This document shows, in pieces, positions 1 to 11,038 of a DNA stretch of 64,000 nt. Each line of letters starts with the position of its first letter. Position 1 is the first letter of the stretch. Source of the DNA: Palleronia sp. LCG004 (lineage in GTDB: Bacteria; Pseudomonadota; Alphaproteobacteria; Rhodobacterales; Rhodobacteraceae); assembly GCF_032931615.1 (NCBI RefSeq), contig NZ_CP136759.1, forward strand, positions 1,984,001-2,048,000, written 5' to 3'. Position numbers and translations under genes: made by a program. The notes under the pieces are model-generated. The model did not search any database. It had not been told where the DNA came from and saw only the letters and a program-made list of their open reading frames with translations.

Positions 1-73
1 ATAGACACGAAATGCCGCGTCGATCCACCCCCGGATGGGCCTTGCGCGGGGATCCGCCGCGTGCTTTCCCGCG

Positions 74-1294
74 ATGATGACCCGATCGACACGATATCGG
101 ACCCTGATCCTCGGTGCCGGGGCGGCGGGAATGATGTGCGCGGCACAGTCCGGGCCGGGAACGCTCGTCGTCGATCACGCCAAGGCCCCGGGCGAAAAGA
201 TCCGTATTTCCGGCGGCGGTCGCTGCAACTTCACGAATACCGGCTGCGACCCGGAGGCGTTTCTGTCGGAGAACCCGCATTTCGCCAAGAGCGCGCTCAG
301 CCGCTATACGCAGTGGGATTTCCTCGACCTCGTCCAGCGTCACGGCATCGCCTGGCACGAGAAGACGCTCGGGCAACTCTTCTGCGACGGATCGGCCAAG
401 GAGATCATCGCGATGCTGCGGTCCGAGATGGACCGCGCGGGTGCCGCGCTCTGGCTCCGGACGGAAATCGGCGACGTGTCGCGTGACGGAGACCGATTCT
501 CGGTCGCACTTACCCGCGAGGGAGAGACGCATCGCATCACCTGCGAGCATCTCGTGATCGCGACGGGCGGCCTCTCGATCCCCAAGATGGGGGCGAGCGG
601 CATCGGCTACCGGCTGGCCCGGCAGTTCGGGCTCGGGATCGTGCCGACGCGTCCGGGCCTCGTTCCGCTCACCTTCTCGGGCGCGCCGCTGGACCGGCTT
701 CGCGCGCTGTCGGGCGTCGCGCTTCCCGCCCGGATCCATGCCGATGGTCCGGCCTTCGACGAGGCGCTGCTCTTCACCCATCGCGGGCTTTCCGGCCCCG
801 CCATCCTACAGGCCTCGAGCTACTGGGCCGAGGGGCGCGCGGTGTCGGTCGACCTCGATCCGGGCGGGGCCGTCCTGCCGGCCCTGAAGGAGGCGCGGTC
901 GAGCGCTGGCCGCAAGTCACCCGGCACGATCTTGTCGCGGCACCTGCCCGCCCGTCTCGCCACGGCCCTCCTCGACGAGGTCGAGTTGCCGCGCACGATC
1001 GGCGATTGCGCCGATGCGGATCTCGAACGGCTCGAGGACCGCGTCCGTCGCTGGACCATCGCGCCCGCCGGGACCGAAGGGTACCGCACGGCCGAGGTGA
1101 CGCTCGGCGGCATCGATACCGCCGCGCTCGACAGCAAGACGATGGCAGCGCGCGCATGCCCAAGCCTTTTCGCGATTGGCGAGGCGGTGGATGTCACCGG
1201 CTGGCTGGGCGGCTACAATTTCCAGTGGGCCTGGTCGTCGGGCTGGGCCGCCGGTCGGGCGATCTCGGCCCTCAAATCCCCGGAAGCGATCTGA
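74..1294 (+). CDS. HI0933/YhiN-family FAD flavoprotein
   Basis: Predicted FAD-dependent oxidoreductase of unknown substrate. Counting from the ATG at 74, the dinucleotide-binding motif GAGAAG is at residues 14-19 and the family block [11 protein letters not shown] at 45-55. The C-terminus carries [12 protein letters not shown], which closes the FAD site in HI0933-type flavoproteins. Length is 406 residues, in the usual range (about 380-410). An upstream in-frame ATG at 35 would add 13 residues without homology character; 74 or 77 fits better, although no strong Shine-Dalgarno is visible. Its 3' end overlaps the convergent murD by 23 bases. The reaction of this family is not established; the PP_4765-like subgroup is the likely assignment. 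Confidence 0.85.
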   Translation: MMTRSTRYRTLILGAGAAGMMCAAQSGPGTLVVDHAKAPGEKIRISGGGRCNFTNTGCDPEAFLSENPHFAKSALSRYTQWDFLDLVQRHGIAWHEKTLGQLFCDGSAKEIIAMLRSEMDRAGAALWLRTEIGDVSRDGDRFSVALTREGETHRITCEHLVIATGGLSIPKMGASGIGYRLARQFGLGIVPTRPGLVPLTFSGAPLDRLRALSGVALPARIHADGPAFDEALLFTHRGLSGPAILQASSYWAEGRAVSVDLDPGGAVLPALKEARSSAGRKSPGTILSRHLPARLATALLDEVELPRTIGDCADADLERLEDRVRRWTIAPAGTEGYRTAEVTLGGIDTAALDSKTMAARACPSLFAIGEAVDVTGWLGGYNFQWAWSSGWAAGRAISALKSPEAI

Positions 1295-2675
1295 CCAGAC
1301 GCACGAAGTGCTCTCCGCGCTTCTCGAAATCGGAATATTGATCGAAACTGGCCGCTGCAGGTGCCAGCAGCACGACTTCGCCGGGCTCGGCCTCGGCGGC
1401 GGCGCGTTCGACCGCATGCTCCATCGTGTCGCAGATCTCGACCGGGATATCGGTAAGCTGTACCGCGAAGTCACGCGCCGAATGACCGATGAGATAGGCC
1501 TTCGATACCGATCCGAGGCTCTGCTGCAATCCCGCGAGCCCGCCGTCCTTGCCGAGGCCCCCCGCGATCCAGCGGATCCGCTGGAACGCCGACAGGGCCT
1601 TGGCCGCCGCATCGACATTGGTGGCCTTGCTGTCGTTGACGAAGCGCACGCCCTCGCGTTCGGCCACGAACTGGCTGCGATGCGGCAGACCCGCAAAGGA
1701 TCTGAGCGCCTCCTCGATGGCCCGCGGTGCCATGCCGAGCGTCCGTGCGACGGCATAGGCCGCGCAGGCATTCTGGTGATTGTGGACGCCCGGAAGGCCC
1801 GCGATATCGCGCAGGTCGATCGAGGCCACCTGACGCGACTTGCGCCGCTCGGACAGGAACCCCTTGCGCGCCGTGACGGACCATCCCGGCCCCGAAAGCT
1901 TCCGCGCGACCGAGATCTCGATCACCCGGTCGTCCGCGCGTGCCTCCGACAGCTGCCCCGCGAGATAGAGTCCCTCGATCTCGTCCACGCCGATCACCGC
2001 ACGATCCGGCCCGCCTTCGGCGAAAAGCCTGCGCTTCGCCGCGAAATAGCCGCCGGGACCGCCATGCCGGTCGAGATGATCCGGAGACAGGTTGGTGAAG
2101 ACCGCGATATCGGGCGTCAGCGCGCGGGCAAGTTCGGTCTGATAGCTCGACAGCTCCAGCACGATCACCGAACCGCTGACGGGCGGGTCGAGGTCCAGCA
2201 CGCCACGGCCGATATTGCCGGCAAGCTGCACCGTCCGCCCGTCGCTGCGCAGGATATGGTCGATCAGCGCCGAGGTCGTCGACTTGCCGTTCGAGCCGGT
2301 CACCGCCACGACCCGCGGCGGCACATCCATCGCGGCCCACGCACCCGTCGCGATCGAGCGGAAGAAGAGGCCGATATCGTTGTCGATCGGCACCCCCGCT
2401 TCGAGCGCCGAGGCCACGACCGGATGGGGCTTCGGATAGAGATGCGCGATACCTGGGCTCACGACGAGGGCCGATACCGCCTCCCACGCGCCGGGCCGGG
2501 TCAGGTCGATCAGCGTGAATCCTTCGGCCTCGGCGCGTGCGCGCCCCTCGTGGCTGTCGTCCCAGCAGACCGGCGTCGCCCCGCCGGCCTCGAGCGCGCG
2601 CGCGGCCGAAAGCCCCGACCGCCCGAGCCCGAGCACCGCCACCCGTTCGCCTTCGAAGCCTGCGACAGGGATCAT
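1272..2675 (-). CDS. murD: UDP-N-acetylmuramoylalanine--D-glutamate ligase MurD
   Basis: Cytoplasmic ATP-dependent ligase that adds D-glutamate to UDP-MurNAc-L-Ala, the second amino-acid step of peptidoglycan precursor synthesis. The N-terminal nucleotide-binding fold starts with [10 protein letters not shown] (residues 12-21). The Mur-ligase P-loop GSNGKST is at 127-133, and the central block HRSQFV and VNDSKATN follow. The length of 467 residues is normal. It is the last gene of this dcw block, 61 bases after mraY, and it converges with the flavoprotein gene by a 23-base overlap. ftsW, murG and murC, which usually follow in relatives, are not downstream here. Confidence 0.97.
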   Translation of the reverse strand: MIPVAGFEGERVAVLGLGRSGLSAARALEAGGATPVCWDDSHEGRARAEAEGFTLIDLTRPGAWEAVSALVVSPGIAHLYPKPHPVVASALEAGVPIDNDIGLFFRSIATGAWAAMDVPPRVVAVTGSNGKSTTSALIDHILRSDGRTVQLAGNIGRGVLDLDPPVSGSVIVLELSSYQTELARALTPDIAVFTNLSPDHLDRHGGPGGYFAAKRRLFAEGGPDRAVIGVDEIEGLYLAGQLSEARADDRVIEISVARKLSGPGWSVTARKGFLSERRKSRQVASIDLRDIAGLPGVHNHQNACAAYAVARTLGMAPRAIEEALRSFAGLPHRSQFVAEREGVRFVNDSKATNVDAAAKALSAFQRIRWIAGGLGKDGGLAGLQQSLGSVSKAYLIGHSARDFAVQLTDIPVEICDTMEHAVERAAAEAEPGEVVLLAPAAASFDQYSDFEKRGEHFVRLVRSLPGI

Positions 2676-2736
2676 CGCGCGCGCCCTTTCTCTTTGCTTT
2701 CGGAAATACGCATGTCCGACGGCCGACGCCTGCGGA

Positions 2737-3822
2737 TCATCTCAGCTTCAGCGTGGCGAGACCGATCAGCGCCAGGATGAGACTGATGATCCAGAACCGG
2801 ATGACGATCTGCGGTTCGGCCCAACCGCGTTTCTCGAAATGATGGTGGATCGGGGCCATCAGGAAGACCCGCTTGCCGGTGCGCTTGAAGTAGAGGACCT
2901 GCACGATCACGCTCAGCGCCTCGACCACGAAGAGACCGCCGACGATGCCGAGCACGAGTTCATGCTTGATCGCAACCGCGATCGCCCCGAGCGCCCCGCC
3001 GAGCGCGAGGGATCCCGTATCGCCCATGAAGACCGCGGCAGGCGGCGCGTTGTACCACAGAAAGCCGAGGCCCCCGCCGATCAGTCCGGCGGTGAAGATC
3101 AGGATCTCGCCGGTTCCGGGCACGTAATGCACGTCGAGATATGTCGTGAAGTCGACGCGCCCCACCGCATAGGCGATCACGCCCAGCGTCGCGGCGGCGA
3201 TCATGACGGGCATGATCGCGAGCCCGTCGAGCCCGTCGGTCAGGTTGACCGCATTCGCGGCCCCCACCACCACGACCATCGCGAAGGGAATGAAGAAGAT
3301 CCCCATGTCGAGAAGCACGTTCTTGAAGACCGGAAAGGCGAGTTGTCCGGTCAGTTCCGCCGGATGCGCCCACATCGCGACCAGCGCCGCAACGGCCGCG
3401 ATGGCAAAGCCGAGGGCCAGTCGCGTCTTGCCCGAGACGCCCGCATGGGTGTTCTTTGTCACCTTGGCGTAATCGTCGGCGAAGCCGATCGCGCCGAAGG
3501 CCATCGTCACGAAGAGCAGCATCCAGATATACGGATTGTCGAGCCGCGCCCAGAGCAGCGTCGAGAGGATCAGCGCGCCGAGGATCAGCACACCGCCCAT
3601 CGTGGGCGTGCCCGCCTTCGTCGACAGGTGTGTCTCGGGGCCATCGGTGCGAATCGGCTGCCCGTGCCGCTGCCGGCGGCGCAGAAGGTCGATCAGCGGT
3701 CGCCCGAAGAGGAAGCCGAAGACGAGCGCCGTGAAGAACGCCCCCCCGGAACGGAAGGTGATGTACTGGAAGAGATTGAAGAATCCTCCTCCGGTCGAAA
3801 AATTCGATAGCCAATAGAGCAT
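2737..3822 (-). CDS. mraY: Phospho-N-acetylmuramoyl-pentapeptide transferase MraY
   Basis: Integral membrane enzyme that transfers phospho-MurNAc-pentapeptide to undecaprenyl phosphate to form lipid I. The start at 3822 (MLYWLSNF) gives 361 residues, matching the family; an upstream ATG at 3918 lies inside murF and is rejected. The catalytic aspartate motif DDYAK is at 116-120, [11 protein letters not shown] lies mid-protein, and HHHFEKRGW near the C-terminus is the MraY histidine motif. About ten hydrophobic segments are visible. It starts 10 bases after the murF stop, as expected in a translationally coupled dcw operon. Confidence 0.97.
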   Translation of the reverse strand: MLYWLSNFSTGGGFFNLFQYITFRSGGAFFTALVFGFLFGRPLIDLLRRRQRHGQPIRTDGPETHLSTKAGTPTMGGVLILGALILSTLLWARLDNPYIWMLLFVTMAFGAIGFADDYAKVTKNTHAGVSGKTRLALGFAIAAVAALVAMWAHPAELTGQLAFPVFKNVLLDMGIFFIPFAMVVVVGAANAVNLTDGLDGLAIMPVMIAAATLGVIAYAVGRVDFTTYLDVHYVPGTGEILIFTAGLIGGGLGFLWYNAPPAAVFMGDTGSLALGGALGAIAVAIKHELVLGIVGGLFVVEALSVIVQVLYFKRTGKRVFLMAPIHHHFEKRGWAEPQIVIRFWIISLILALIGLATLKLR

Positions 3823-3832
3823 TGCGCCCCCC

Positions 3833-5251
3833 TCAGGCGTCTTGACGCGAGCGATGGTCCATCCTGCGGATGGCATCGACGATGCGCGCGGTCTTTGCTC
3901 CTTTGGAGCCTTTGACAAGCACGATGTCGTCCGCGCGCACCAGGTCGCGCAAGGTATCCGTCAGTCCGTCGGCGGTTTCCGACCAGAGCCCCCGCTGCGT
4001 CTCGGCCAGCGCCTCGTATGTCGCGCTGCTGAGCGGACCCGCGCAGTGGATGACGTCGATGGCCTCGATCCCGGGATGTCGGGCGATCGCCGCGTGAAGC
4101 GCGACTTCCTCCGCCCCGAGTTCGAGCATGTCTCCGAGAAACGCGATCCGGCGTCCCTGACCTTCGGGCCTCGCGGCGATCAGAACGTCGAGCGCTGCGG
4201 CCACCGAGACCGGATTTGCATTGTAGGCGTCGTCGATGAGCGTGAGGCCGCGTTCCTGCCCGTCGTCGAGGATGATCCATTCGCGACGTCCCCGGCCCGA
4301 TGCGGGCTGCCACGTGCCGAGCCCCTGTGCGGAAAGCGCGAGATCGGCCCCCGCGGCAACCATCGCGGCAAGTGCACCGAGGGCGTTCGATGCAAGGTGC
4401 CGCCCCGCCCCCTCGAGCGAAACGTGGGCGGTGGCCCCCGGCGTTATGGCGCTCATCACGAGTGCGCCCGACGCGCTCTGGCGCAGATCCTCGACACGCC
4501 ATTCGGCCGAAGCCGCGGTGCCGAAACGCTGAGAGGCGATCCTGTCCGCAATCCCGTCTACGACCGCGAGCGCCTCGGCCGGAAGGTCCGCGGGCAGGAT
4601 TGCCATGCCGCCGGGGACGAGCCCTTCGACGATCGCCACCTTCTCGCGCGCGATCGCCGCGAGCCCGTCGAACGCTCCGAGATGGGCGGGTGCGATCGTG
4701 GTGATCAGGGCCACATGCGGACGCGCCAGACGGGCCAGCGGCGCGATCTCGCCGGGATGGTTCATGCCGATCTCGATGACGGCGAAATCCGTTTCGGCCG
4801 GCATGCGGGCGAGCGTCAGGGGAACCCCCCAATGATTGTTGTAGCTCGCCTCGGCCGCATGGACGCGCCCCTGCCCCGCAAGGCCCGCGCGCAGCATGTC
4901 CTTCGTGGTCGTCTTGCCGACCGATCCCGTGACCGCGATGACTTTCGCGCCGGATCGCGCGCGACCCGCCGTGCCCAGCCGTTCGAGAGCCTTCAGCACG
5001 TCGTCGACCAGCAGGAGCGGCGCGTTCCCGAGCCCGTCGGGCACGCGCGAGACCATTGCCGCCGCCGCACCGCGCTCGAGCGCCTGCGCGACGAAATCGT
5101 GTCCGTCCCGCTGGTCGGTCAGCGCGACGAAGAGATCGCCCGGTGCGATCGTGCGCGTGTCGATCGAGATGCCATGGGCCGACCACGTGCCGGTCGACGT
5201 GCCACCGGTGGCGGCACTGGCGTCCTGCGAGGTCCAGAGGGGATCGTTCAT
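3833..5251 (-). CDS. murF: UDP-MurNAc-tripeptide--D-Ala-D-Ala ligase MurF
   Basis: Cytoplasmic ligase that adds D-alanyl-D-alanine to UDP-MurNAc-tripeptide. From the ATG at 5251 ([10 protein letters not shown]) the protein is 472 residues. The P-loop GSVGKTT is at 109-115, and [12 protein letters not shown] is the family block in the central domain. The ATG overlaps the murE stop by four bases (ATGA), so the two are translationally coupled. A longer frame extending upstream to 6289 only reads through murE out of frame and is not used. Confidence 0.96.
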   Translation of the reverse strand: MNDPLWTSQDASAATGGTSTGTWSAHGISIDTRTIAPGDLFVALTDQRDGHDFVAQALERGAAAAMVSRVPDGLGNAPLLLVDDVLKALERLGTAGRARSGAKVIAVTGSVGKTTTKDMLRAGLAGQGRVHAAEASYNNHWGVPLTLARMPAETDFAVIEIGMNHPGEIAPLARLARPHVALITTIAPAHLGAFDGLAAIAREKVAIVEGLVPGGMAILPADLPAEALAVVDGIADRIASQRFGTAASAEWRVEDLRQSASGALVMSAITPGATAHVSLEGAGRHLASNALGALAAMVAAGADLALSAQGLGTWQPASGRGRREWIILDDGQERGLTLIDDAYNANPVSVAAALDVLIAARPEGQGRRIAFLGDMLELGAEEVALHAAIARHPGIEAIDVIHCAGPLSSATYEALAETQRGLWSETADGLTDTLRDLVRADDIVLVKGSKGAKTARIVDAIRRMDHRSRQDA

Positions 5252-6732
5252 ACCAACCGTCCGTCGAGCGCTGCCACCGCGACGCTCGCCTGCTCGGCGT
5301 CGTCGAAGGGAAAGACCGTATCGCCGACGATCTGCCCGGTCTCGTGGCCTTTTCCGGCAACGAGAAGCGCGTCGCCCGGCTCCAGCGCGTCGACGCCCCG
5401 CAGGATCGCCTCGGCGCGATCCGCGATCTCGATCGCGTCCGGGTCGGATGCCAGGATCGCGGCGCGGATCGTCGCCGGATCCTCGGAACGTGGATTGTCG
5501 TCCGTAACGATGCGGACATCCGCATGATCGCGTGCGGCCTCGCCCATCAACGGGCGCTTGCCCCGATCGCGATCGCCGCCTGCGCCATAGACGACGATCA
5601 GACGCCCCATCACGTGCGGGCGCAGCGCCTTCAACGCGGTCTCGAGCGCGGCGGGCGTATGCGAGTAATCGACGAAGACGGCCGCGCCGCTCTGCCGAAG
5701 CGCCACCATCTGCATTCGGCCGCGCACCGTGCAGACCCTGGGCAGCACCGAGAAGACGTCTCGCGGCTCGATCCCGCTCGCAATGGCGAGCCCCGCGGCG
5801 AGCAGCACGTTCTCGGCCTGGAACCCACCGATCAGCGGCAGGCGAACCTGCCGCGCGGTGCCGTTCCATTCGAACCTGAGATATTGGGCGGTCGGGTCGA
5901 ACTTCTGCGTCACGATCCGCAATGCCGCATCCGGCCTGCGCCCGACGGTCAGCACGTCCTGGCCGCGCGCCTCGGCCAGGCGCAGCATGTCGGGACCGCG
6001 CGGATCGTCGATATTGATGACGGCCGTGGCGTCCTCGGGCAGGACCCGCTGGAAGAGTCCGGCCTTGGCCGTGAAATAGCTTTCGATGTCGGGATGATAG
6101 TCGAGGTGATCCTGACTGAGATTGGTGAAGGCCGCGGCCGTCAGCGTCACCCCGTCGAGCCGCTTCTGGTCGAGCCCGTGCGAGCTCGCCTCCATCGCCG
6201 CGTGGGTCACGCCGTGGCGTGCCGCCTCGGCGAGCGTGCGGTGCAGCGTCACGGGTTCGGGCGTCGTGTGGGCAAGCGGGGCCTCCCACGACCCTTCCAC
6301 GCCCGTGGTCCCGAGATTGACCGCATCGAGCCCCAGCGCGCGCCAGATCTGACGGGTGAAATTCGCCACGCTCGTCTTGCCGTTCGTGCCTGTGACGGCG
6401 ACGCAGACCTGCGGCTGGCGGGCGAACCAGAGGGCCGCCGCATAGGCGAGGGTCTGGCGCGGGTCCTCGGCCAGGATCAGCGCCGCGTTGCTCGCGTCGA
6501 TCGCCTCGCGCGCGATGACGTATCCCGCGCGGTCGGTCAGGATTGCCCCCGCCCCCATGCGCAGCGCGTAGCCTATGAACTCCGCGCCGTGGGTCCGGCT
6601 GCCCGGCAGGGCCGCGAAGAGATGTCCGTCCAGGACTTCACGGCTGTCGACCGACAGGCCCGTCACCTCGGCATCGCGTCCCGATGTCGAGGTCAGGCCC
6701 AGCTCGGCCAGCGATTTCGTTCGATCGGCCAT
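5248..6732 (-). CDS. murE: UDP-MurNAc-L-Ala-D-Glu--meso-DAP ligase MurE
   Basis: Adds the third amino acid to the peptidoglycan stem peptide. The P-loop GTNGKTS is at 115-121. The motif DNPRSE begins at residue 412; DNPR is the signature of enzymes selecting meso-diaminopimelate rather than lysine, as expected for a Gram-negative. The length of 494 residues is normal. It starts 13 bases downstream of the ftsI stop, and a purine-rich GAGGGGCGGG precedes the ATG. Confidence 0.97.
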   Translation of the reverse strand: MADRTKSLAELGLTSTSGRDAEVTGLSVDSREVLDGHLFAALPGSRTHGAEFIGYALRMGAGAILTDRAGYVIAREAIDASNAALILAEDPRQTLAYAAALWFARQPQVCVAVTGTNGKTSVANFTRQIWRALGLDAVNLGTTGVEGSWEAPLAHTTPEPVTLHRTLAEAARHGVTHAAMEASSHGLDQKRLDGVTLTAAAFTNLSQDHLDYHPDIESYFTAKAGLFQRVLPEDATAVINIDDPRGPDMLRLAEARGQDVLTVGRRPDAALRIVTQKFDPTAQYLRFEWNGTARQVRLPLIGGFQAENVLLAAGLAIASGIEPRDVFSVLPRVCTVRGRMQMVALRQSGAAVFVDYSHTPAALETALKALRPHVMGRLIVVYGAGGDRDRGKRPLMGEAARDHADVRIVTDDNPRSEDPATIRAAILASDPDAIEIADRAEAILRGVDALEPGDALLVAGKGHETGQIVGDTVFPFDDAEQASVAVAALDGRLV

Positions 6733-6745
6733 GTCCCGCCCCTCG

Positions 6746-8536
6746 TCAGTTCGAGGTCAGTGTTAACGCGTCGGGGGTGGCGGGTTCAATCTCGGGTCTG
6801 AGCCCGAGGAGCGGGGCCGTGCGCCGGATGATCTCGGCCGAGACGGGAACGGCGGTCCAGCCGGCGGTGCGGCGCGGCTCGGATCCCGAATTGTCGGATG
6901 CCTCGTCGAGGGAGACGACGAGGACATAGGCCGGGTCGTGCGCGGGAAAGACCGCGGCGAACGTGTTGATGTTCTTGTCCTTGTGATAGCCGCGACCGTT
7001 GGTCAGCGGCTTGTTGGCGGTCCCGGTCTTGCCGCCGACATCGTAGCCCGGAACGGCCGCGAAGCTCGCCGTGCCGCGGGTCACGACCGCGCGCAGCATC
7101 TTGGCGCTCGCCGCGCTCACCTCGGGCGAGACGATGCGCTCGCCGGGCTCCGCACGGTCGCGGCGCAGGATCGTGGGCGAAACCTTGGTCCCCCCGTTCA
7201 GGAGCGTCGAATACGCAGCCGCCAGATGCAGCGGAGAGGCGGAGAATCCGTGGCCGTAGGACGCGGTGATCGTCACGATCTCGGACCAGTTGGGCGGCAG
7301 AAGCGGCTTGCCCGTCGGTGCCTCGACCAGCTCGATCGGCGTCGGCTCGAAGACACCGAGGCTCCGCAGGAAGTCCTGCTGCCGCTTGCCGCCGATCTCG
7401 AGGGCGATATTGGCCGTTCCGACATTCGACGACTTGACGATGACATCCGTCACCGACAGCAGCGGTCCGTAATTCTTGTTCTGAAATTCCTTGATGTTGA
7501 ACCGGCCCCACCGCATCGGCGCATCGGCATCGACGAGGGTTTCGGGCCCGACGAGGCCAAGCTCCATCGCCTGTGCCGTCGCGAAGATCTTGAAGGTCGA
7601 GCCGAGCTCGTAGACGCCCTGGACCGCCCGGTTGAAGAGCGGCGAGTCGCTGGCGTCACCCTGGGTCAGCGGACGCGGACGATCGTTCGGATCGAAATCG
7701 GGCAGCGACGCCATGGCCACGACCTCTCCGGTGTGGATGTCCATGAGGATGCCCGCGGCACCCTTCGCGTTCATGAGCTTCATCCCGCCATAGAGCACCT
7801 CGCGCATCGCGCTCTGCACCGTGAGGTCGAGCGACAGCACGAGCGGTTGGCCGCCATTGGCCGGGTCGCGAAGGTAGTCGTCGAACTGCTTTTCGACGCC
7901 AGCGACGCCGATCACTTCGGCCGAGCTCACGCCTTCGCGCCCGAAGCTCGCGCCGCCGAGGACATGGGCGGCAAGCTTGCCGTTCGGATAGAGCCGCATT
8001 TCCCGCGGGCCGAAAAGAAGCCCGGGATCGCCGATATCGTGAACCGCCTGCCGCTGCTCGGGGCTCAGCTTCTTCTTGATCCAGATGAACTTGCGGTCGC
8101 CGGTGAAGTCCTTCTTGAGCCGCTCGACGTCGAGATCGGGAAAGATCGCGGCGAGCTTCTCGGCCGCACCGACCTTGTCGATCATGTGAGGAGGCTGCGC
8201 ATAGAGCGCGTAGGTCGAGAGATTCGTCGCGAGCACCCTGCCCCGGCGATCGGTGATGTCGGCACGCTGGGCGAGGATCCTGCTGGCCGAGGCCGAGGCG
8301 CGCGGCTCCATCGGGTCGGACGCGGCCATCAGGCCCATCCGCGCGCCGACGACGCCGAACGCGCAGAAGAAGAACATCGCCAGCACGAGAAGCCGGCCCT
8401 CGGCGCGAAGCCGGGCCTTGTCGCGCATGACCTCGTGGCGCACGCGCAGGTTCTCGCGTTCGATCGCGTCGGGATTCTCGCCGCGACGGCGGGCGTCGAG
8501 GATACGCGCGAGGGGACGCAGCGGGGTGCGGCTCAT
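6746..8536 (-). CDS. ftsI: Peptidoglycan D,D-transpeptidase FtsI (PBP3)
   Basis: Septal class B penicillin-binding protein that crosslinks peptidoglycan during division. A cytoplasmic N-terminus is followed by one membrane anchor at about residues 49-66 and a periplasmic dimerisation domain. The transpeptidase motifs are STFK (313-316, catalytic serine), SSN (369-371) and KTG (503-505). The length of 596 residues is typical of alphaproteobacterial FtsI. The start overlaps the ftsL stop by four bases. The Ser-x-x-Lys motif reads STFK rather than the SxVK of some enterobacteria, a common alphaproteobacterial form. Confidence 0.96.
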   Translation of the reverse strand: MSRTPLRPLARILDARRRGENPDAIERENLRVRHEVMRDKARLRAEGRLLVLAMFFFCAFGVVGARMGLMAASDPMEPRASASASRILAQRADITDRRGRVLATNLSTYALYAQPPHMIDKVGAAEKLAAIFPDLDVERLKKDFTGDRKFIWIKKKLSPEQRQAVHDIGDPGLLFGPREMRLYPNGKLAAHVLGGASFGREGVSSAEVIGVAGVEKQFDDYLRDPANGGQPLVLSLDLTVQSAMREVLYGGMKLMNAKGAAGILMDIHTGEVVAMASLPDFDPNDRPRPLTQGDASDSPLFNRAVQGVYELGSTFKIFATAQAMELGLVGPETLVDADAPMRWGRFNIKEFQNKNYGPLLSVTDVIVKSSNVGTANIALEIGGKRQQDFLRSLGVFEPTPIELVEAPTGKPLLPPNWSEIVTITASYGHGFSASPLHLAAAYSTLLNGGTKVSPTILRRDRAEPGERIVSPEVSAASAKMLRAVVTRGTASFAAVPGYDVGGKTGTANKPLTNGRGYHKDKNINTFAAVFPAHDPAYVLVVSLDEASDNSGSEPRRTAGWTAVPVSAEIIRRTAPLLGLRPEIEPATPDALTLTSN

Positions 8537-8901
8537 GGAAATTCTCCGTCGCTTTGCAGAACGATGGGCTCGACCTCGACCGCTTCGAGCGAAAACGGGT
8601 CGAGCGCGAACTTGTCCGGCGGATAGCCGACCTGGTTCACCAGGGCGAAATGTTCGGGTGCCAGCGGCAGAAGGCCCAGCCGGTCGAAATTAAGCTCGGC
8701 CAGGTCCCGCAACCGTTCGGGCCGGTTGAGATAGGCCCATTCGGCCCGCAGGATCGAAAGGGTCTCGCGTTCGGCACCGATCCGGGACTGCAGCCGGTCC
8801 ACGGATTTCAGCACCTCCTGCGTCTCGTAATTCTCGGAATAGGCCCAGAATGCGAGGCCGATGACCGCCACACCGGGCAGAAGATAGAGAACGGTGCGCA
8901 T
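8533..8901 (-). CDS. ftsL: Cell division protein FtsL
   Basis: Small bitopic divisome protein expected to work with FtsB and FtsQ. At 122 residues it has a very short N-terminus and a single membrane segment (about residues 4-20, LYLLPGVAVIGLAFWAY). A heptad-like coiled-coil stretch follows (about 25-60), with the conserved LNRPERLRDLAE segment near 58-69. Position between rsmH and ftsI is the canonical ftsL position. It begins on the base directly after the rsmH stop codon and overlaps ftsI by four bases, so translation is probably coupled along rsmH-ftsL-ftsI. Confidence 0.9.
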   Translation of the reverse strand: MRTVLYLLPGVAVIGLAFWAYSENYETQEVLKSVDRLQSRIGAERETLSILRAEWAYLNRPERLRDLAELNFDRLGLLPLAPEHFALVNQVGYPPDKFALDPFSLEAVEVEPIVLQSDGEFP

Positions 8902-9882
8902 CTAGAGGCCTCCTTCCAGATCCAGTTTCGGCAATCCAAGGCGCGCCCGGTCGACGGGACCGGCTGACGCGTCGGTCCGCCGCGCGATCCGCAGACGCGC
9001 CGATCTGGCCCGCGGATTGCGGGCGATCTCGTCCTCGTCTGCCGAAATGCCCTTGTTGAGGGCGGCGAATCGCGGCGCGTCCTCGGTCTGCGCCGGGGCA
9101 TAGCGGTTCGCGTTGCCGCCGCCGCCCGATCGCGCCTGGAGGAACCGCTTGACGACACGGTCCTCGAGCGAGTGGAAACTCACGACCGCCAGCAGGCCGC
9201 CGGGGCGCAGCGCGCGTTCCGCGGCTTCGAGCCCCGCGACCAGCTGCCCGAACTCGTCGTTGACGGCGATCCTTATGGCCTGGAACGTGCGGGTCGCCGG
9301 GTGGCTCTGACCGGGTTTCGGACGCGGCAGCGCCCGCTCGACGATCCCGGCGAGCTGCGCCGTCGTGGTGATCGCCGCCTCGCTACGGGCCCGGACGATC
9401 GCGCGGGCGATCCGGCGCGACGCGCGATCCTCGCCATACTGATAGATAACGTCGGCGAGCCGCCCCTCGTCCAGTTCGGCCACGAGATCGGCCGCGGAAG
9501 GCCCTCCCTCGCCCATGCGCATGTCGAGTGGGCCGTCACGCAGGAAGGAAAAGCCGCGCTGCGGCTGGTCGAGCTGCATCGACGACACCCCGAGATCGAG
9601 AACGACGCCATCGACCGGTTCCCCGGCAAGGCTGTCGAGATCCGAGAATGTCCCCTGCACGAGGTGCAGCGCGGCCCCGTAGGTATCGACCCATTTTTCT
9701 GCAAGTGCGAAGACGGTCGGATCCCGGTCAATGCCGATGACATGTTCGGCACCAGCCGCGAGCAGTCCGCGCGCGTACCCGCCCGCGCCGAACGTACCGT
9801 CGACCCAGGTCCCCGCAATCGGCGCGGCCTCGCGCAGGATCGGGTTCAGAAGAACCGGGATATGTGGATCGCGATCGCTCAT
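8902..9882 (-). CDS. rsmH: 16S rRNA (cytosine1402-N4)-methyltransferase RsmH
   Basis: SAM-dependent enzyme (formerly MraW) that methylates N4 of C1402 in the ribosomal decoding centre. The N-terminus [13 protein letters not shown] is typical, and the SAM-binding motif GTFGAGG is at 29-35. [18 protein letters not shown] and the C-terminal [16 protein letters not shown] are family signatures. The length of 326 residues is normal. The ATG overlaps the mraZ stop (ATGA), and the gene abuts ftsL. Confidence 0.97.
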   Translation of the reverse strand: MSDRDPHIPVLLNPILREAAPIAGTWVDGTFGAGGYARGLLAAGAEHVIGIDRDPTVFALAEKWVDTYGAALHLVQGTFSDLDSLAGEPVDGVVLDLGVSSMQLDQPQRGFSFLRDGPLDMRMGEGGPSAADLVAELDEGRLADVIYQYGEDRASRRIARAIVRARSEAAITTTAQLAGIVERALPRPKPGQSHPATRTFQAIRIAVNDEFGQLVAGLEAAERALRPGGLLAVVSFHSLEDRVVKRFLQARSGGGGNANRYAPAQTEDAPRFAALNKGISADEDEIARNPRARSARLRIARRTDASAGPVDRARLGLPKLDLEGGL

Positions 9883-10391
9883 CCGAACTCCCGGTCGAGC
9901 GGCTTGCCCTTCAGATAGGTTGCCGGATCGACACTCTCGTCAAAGTTGTCGTCGGGCGGCAGACCCTTCATATCATTGCGCGAATAGGTTTCGGGCTCCC
10001 AAATCATGAAGGTGCCACTGTTGCCGAGCACCAGCGCCTTGTCCGTAAGGCCGATCTTGGTGCGCAGGTACGAGTTGAGGACGACCCGACCCGTCTCGTC
10101 GAGTTGTGCCGGCTGGACCTGGTGCGCGAAGAGTCGCTGGAGTGCGACCTGCTCGCGGGAGTTCTGGTCCTTCGCCTGAATCTGACGATGCACATCGCGG
10201 AAATCGTTGACCGAAAAGATCTCGAGGTAATCGCGGCGTTCGTCGCCGAAGACGATGAAGAGGTGGGCATTGGTGCCCGGCTCCCATTTCGGGTCGTTCT
10301 CTTCCAGAATCCTGCGGAAATCAGCGGGTATCGACAGCCGCCCCTTGCTGTCGATCTTGTTCTCGTATCGGCCGATATACATGCCGAACAC
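9879..10391 (-). CDS. mraZ: Transcriptional regulator MraZ
   Basis: First gene of the dcw cluster; MraZ is a ring-forming DNA-binding protein that represses its own operon in enterobacteria. There are two SpoVT/AbrB-like halves: the first holds [13 protein letters not shown] (about residues 14-26), the second [17 protein letters not shown]. The length of 170 residues is slightly long for MraZ because of an extended C-terminus. The chosen start is a GTG at 10391 because AGGAG sits 9 bases upstream at 10401-10405; an ATG at 10382 would be 18 bases away. I could not identify the TGGG direct repeats to which MraZ classically binds. Confidence 0.93.
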   Translation of the reverse strand: MFGMYIGRYENKIDSKGRLSIPADFRRILEENDPKWEPGTNAHLFIVFGDERRDYLEIFSVNDFRDVHRQIQAKDQNSREQVALQRLFAHQVQPAQLDETGRVVLNSYLRTKIGLTDKALVLGNSGTFMIWEPETYSRNDMKGLPPDDNFDESVDPATYLKGKPLDREFG

Positions 10392-11038
10392 GCGCGCGAT
10401 CTCCTGGTCCTGCCTCTGGCGCGATTCGCGCCGCCATGGTAGAAACGGAAACGGCGACCGGAACTGCTGCCACGGTTCCGATCGCCGCCCTCGTCCCGTT
10501 CCCGGGGTGTCCGATCACACGCGCCATCTGGGGGGATGCTTACCGCCCGCGTGCCGGATCTCTCTCACCGAAGAAGTCTGCCTGTATGAAACCTAAGCCT
10601 CTGTTATCGTTGGAACCTTGCGGATCTTTGCGTCCGTCTTGGCCCTGCTCTTCGATGAATTAGGGATCGCATGGGAAAGTTTGCCACGCAAGGAAAAATT
10701 GCCTGAGCGGGCCGCTCGGCGGCTCTGAGCTATGGCCCAAATCCCACATTACGGCGAAATCACGGCACCGCGATTGCTGTATCGAGTGCCAAGGATGATT
10801 TCCGACACAAGATGTAGGTCCTAAAAATTTCTGCTTTCGGCAGCACAACCAGGGCGCGAAATCGGCCGAGCGGCTGTGCCGACCGCGTCGGACGGGGAAT
10901 CGAACGAGAATCGCCCCTCCCTCCCATGCCGGCCCAAATCCGCTCCCAGGGTGAAGACCCGGCCCATTCCATCCCAATTCGGCGCCCAGGCACGACGAGG
11001 ATTCGCGAACCGTTAACGCACGTCTCGAAACGCATGCA
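10392..11038. other. Long intergenic region between mraZ and the DUF1127 gene
   Basis: About 650 bases without a convincing gene, lower in GC than the neighbours. It must hold the dcw promoter on the minus strand. A weak hairpin with a T-run is visible on the minus strand near 10825-10844 (stem CTGC/GCAG, then AAATTTTT), which could end a short transcript. A C-rich tract CCCCTCCCTCCC lies near 10914-10925. RNase P RNA signatures were looked for and not found. The minus-strand frame 10660-11271 has no homology character. Confidence 0.6.

Noticed and set aside
5248-6289. Long N-terminal extension of murF
   Set aside because: Would read through murE out of frame; the ATG at 5251 gives the normal MurF length with an ATGA overlap.
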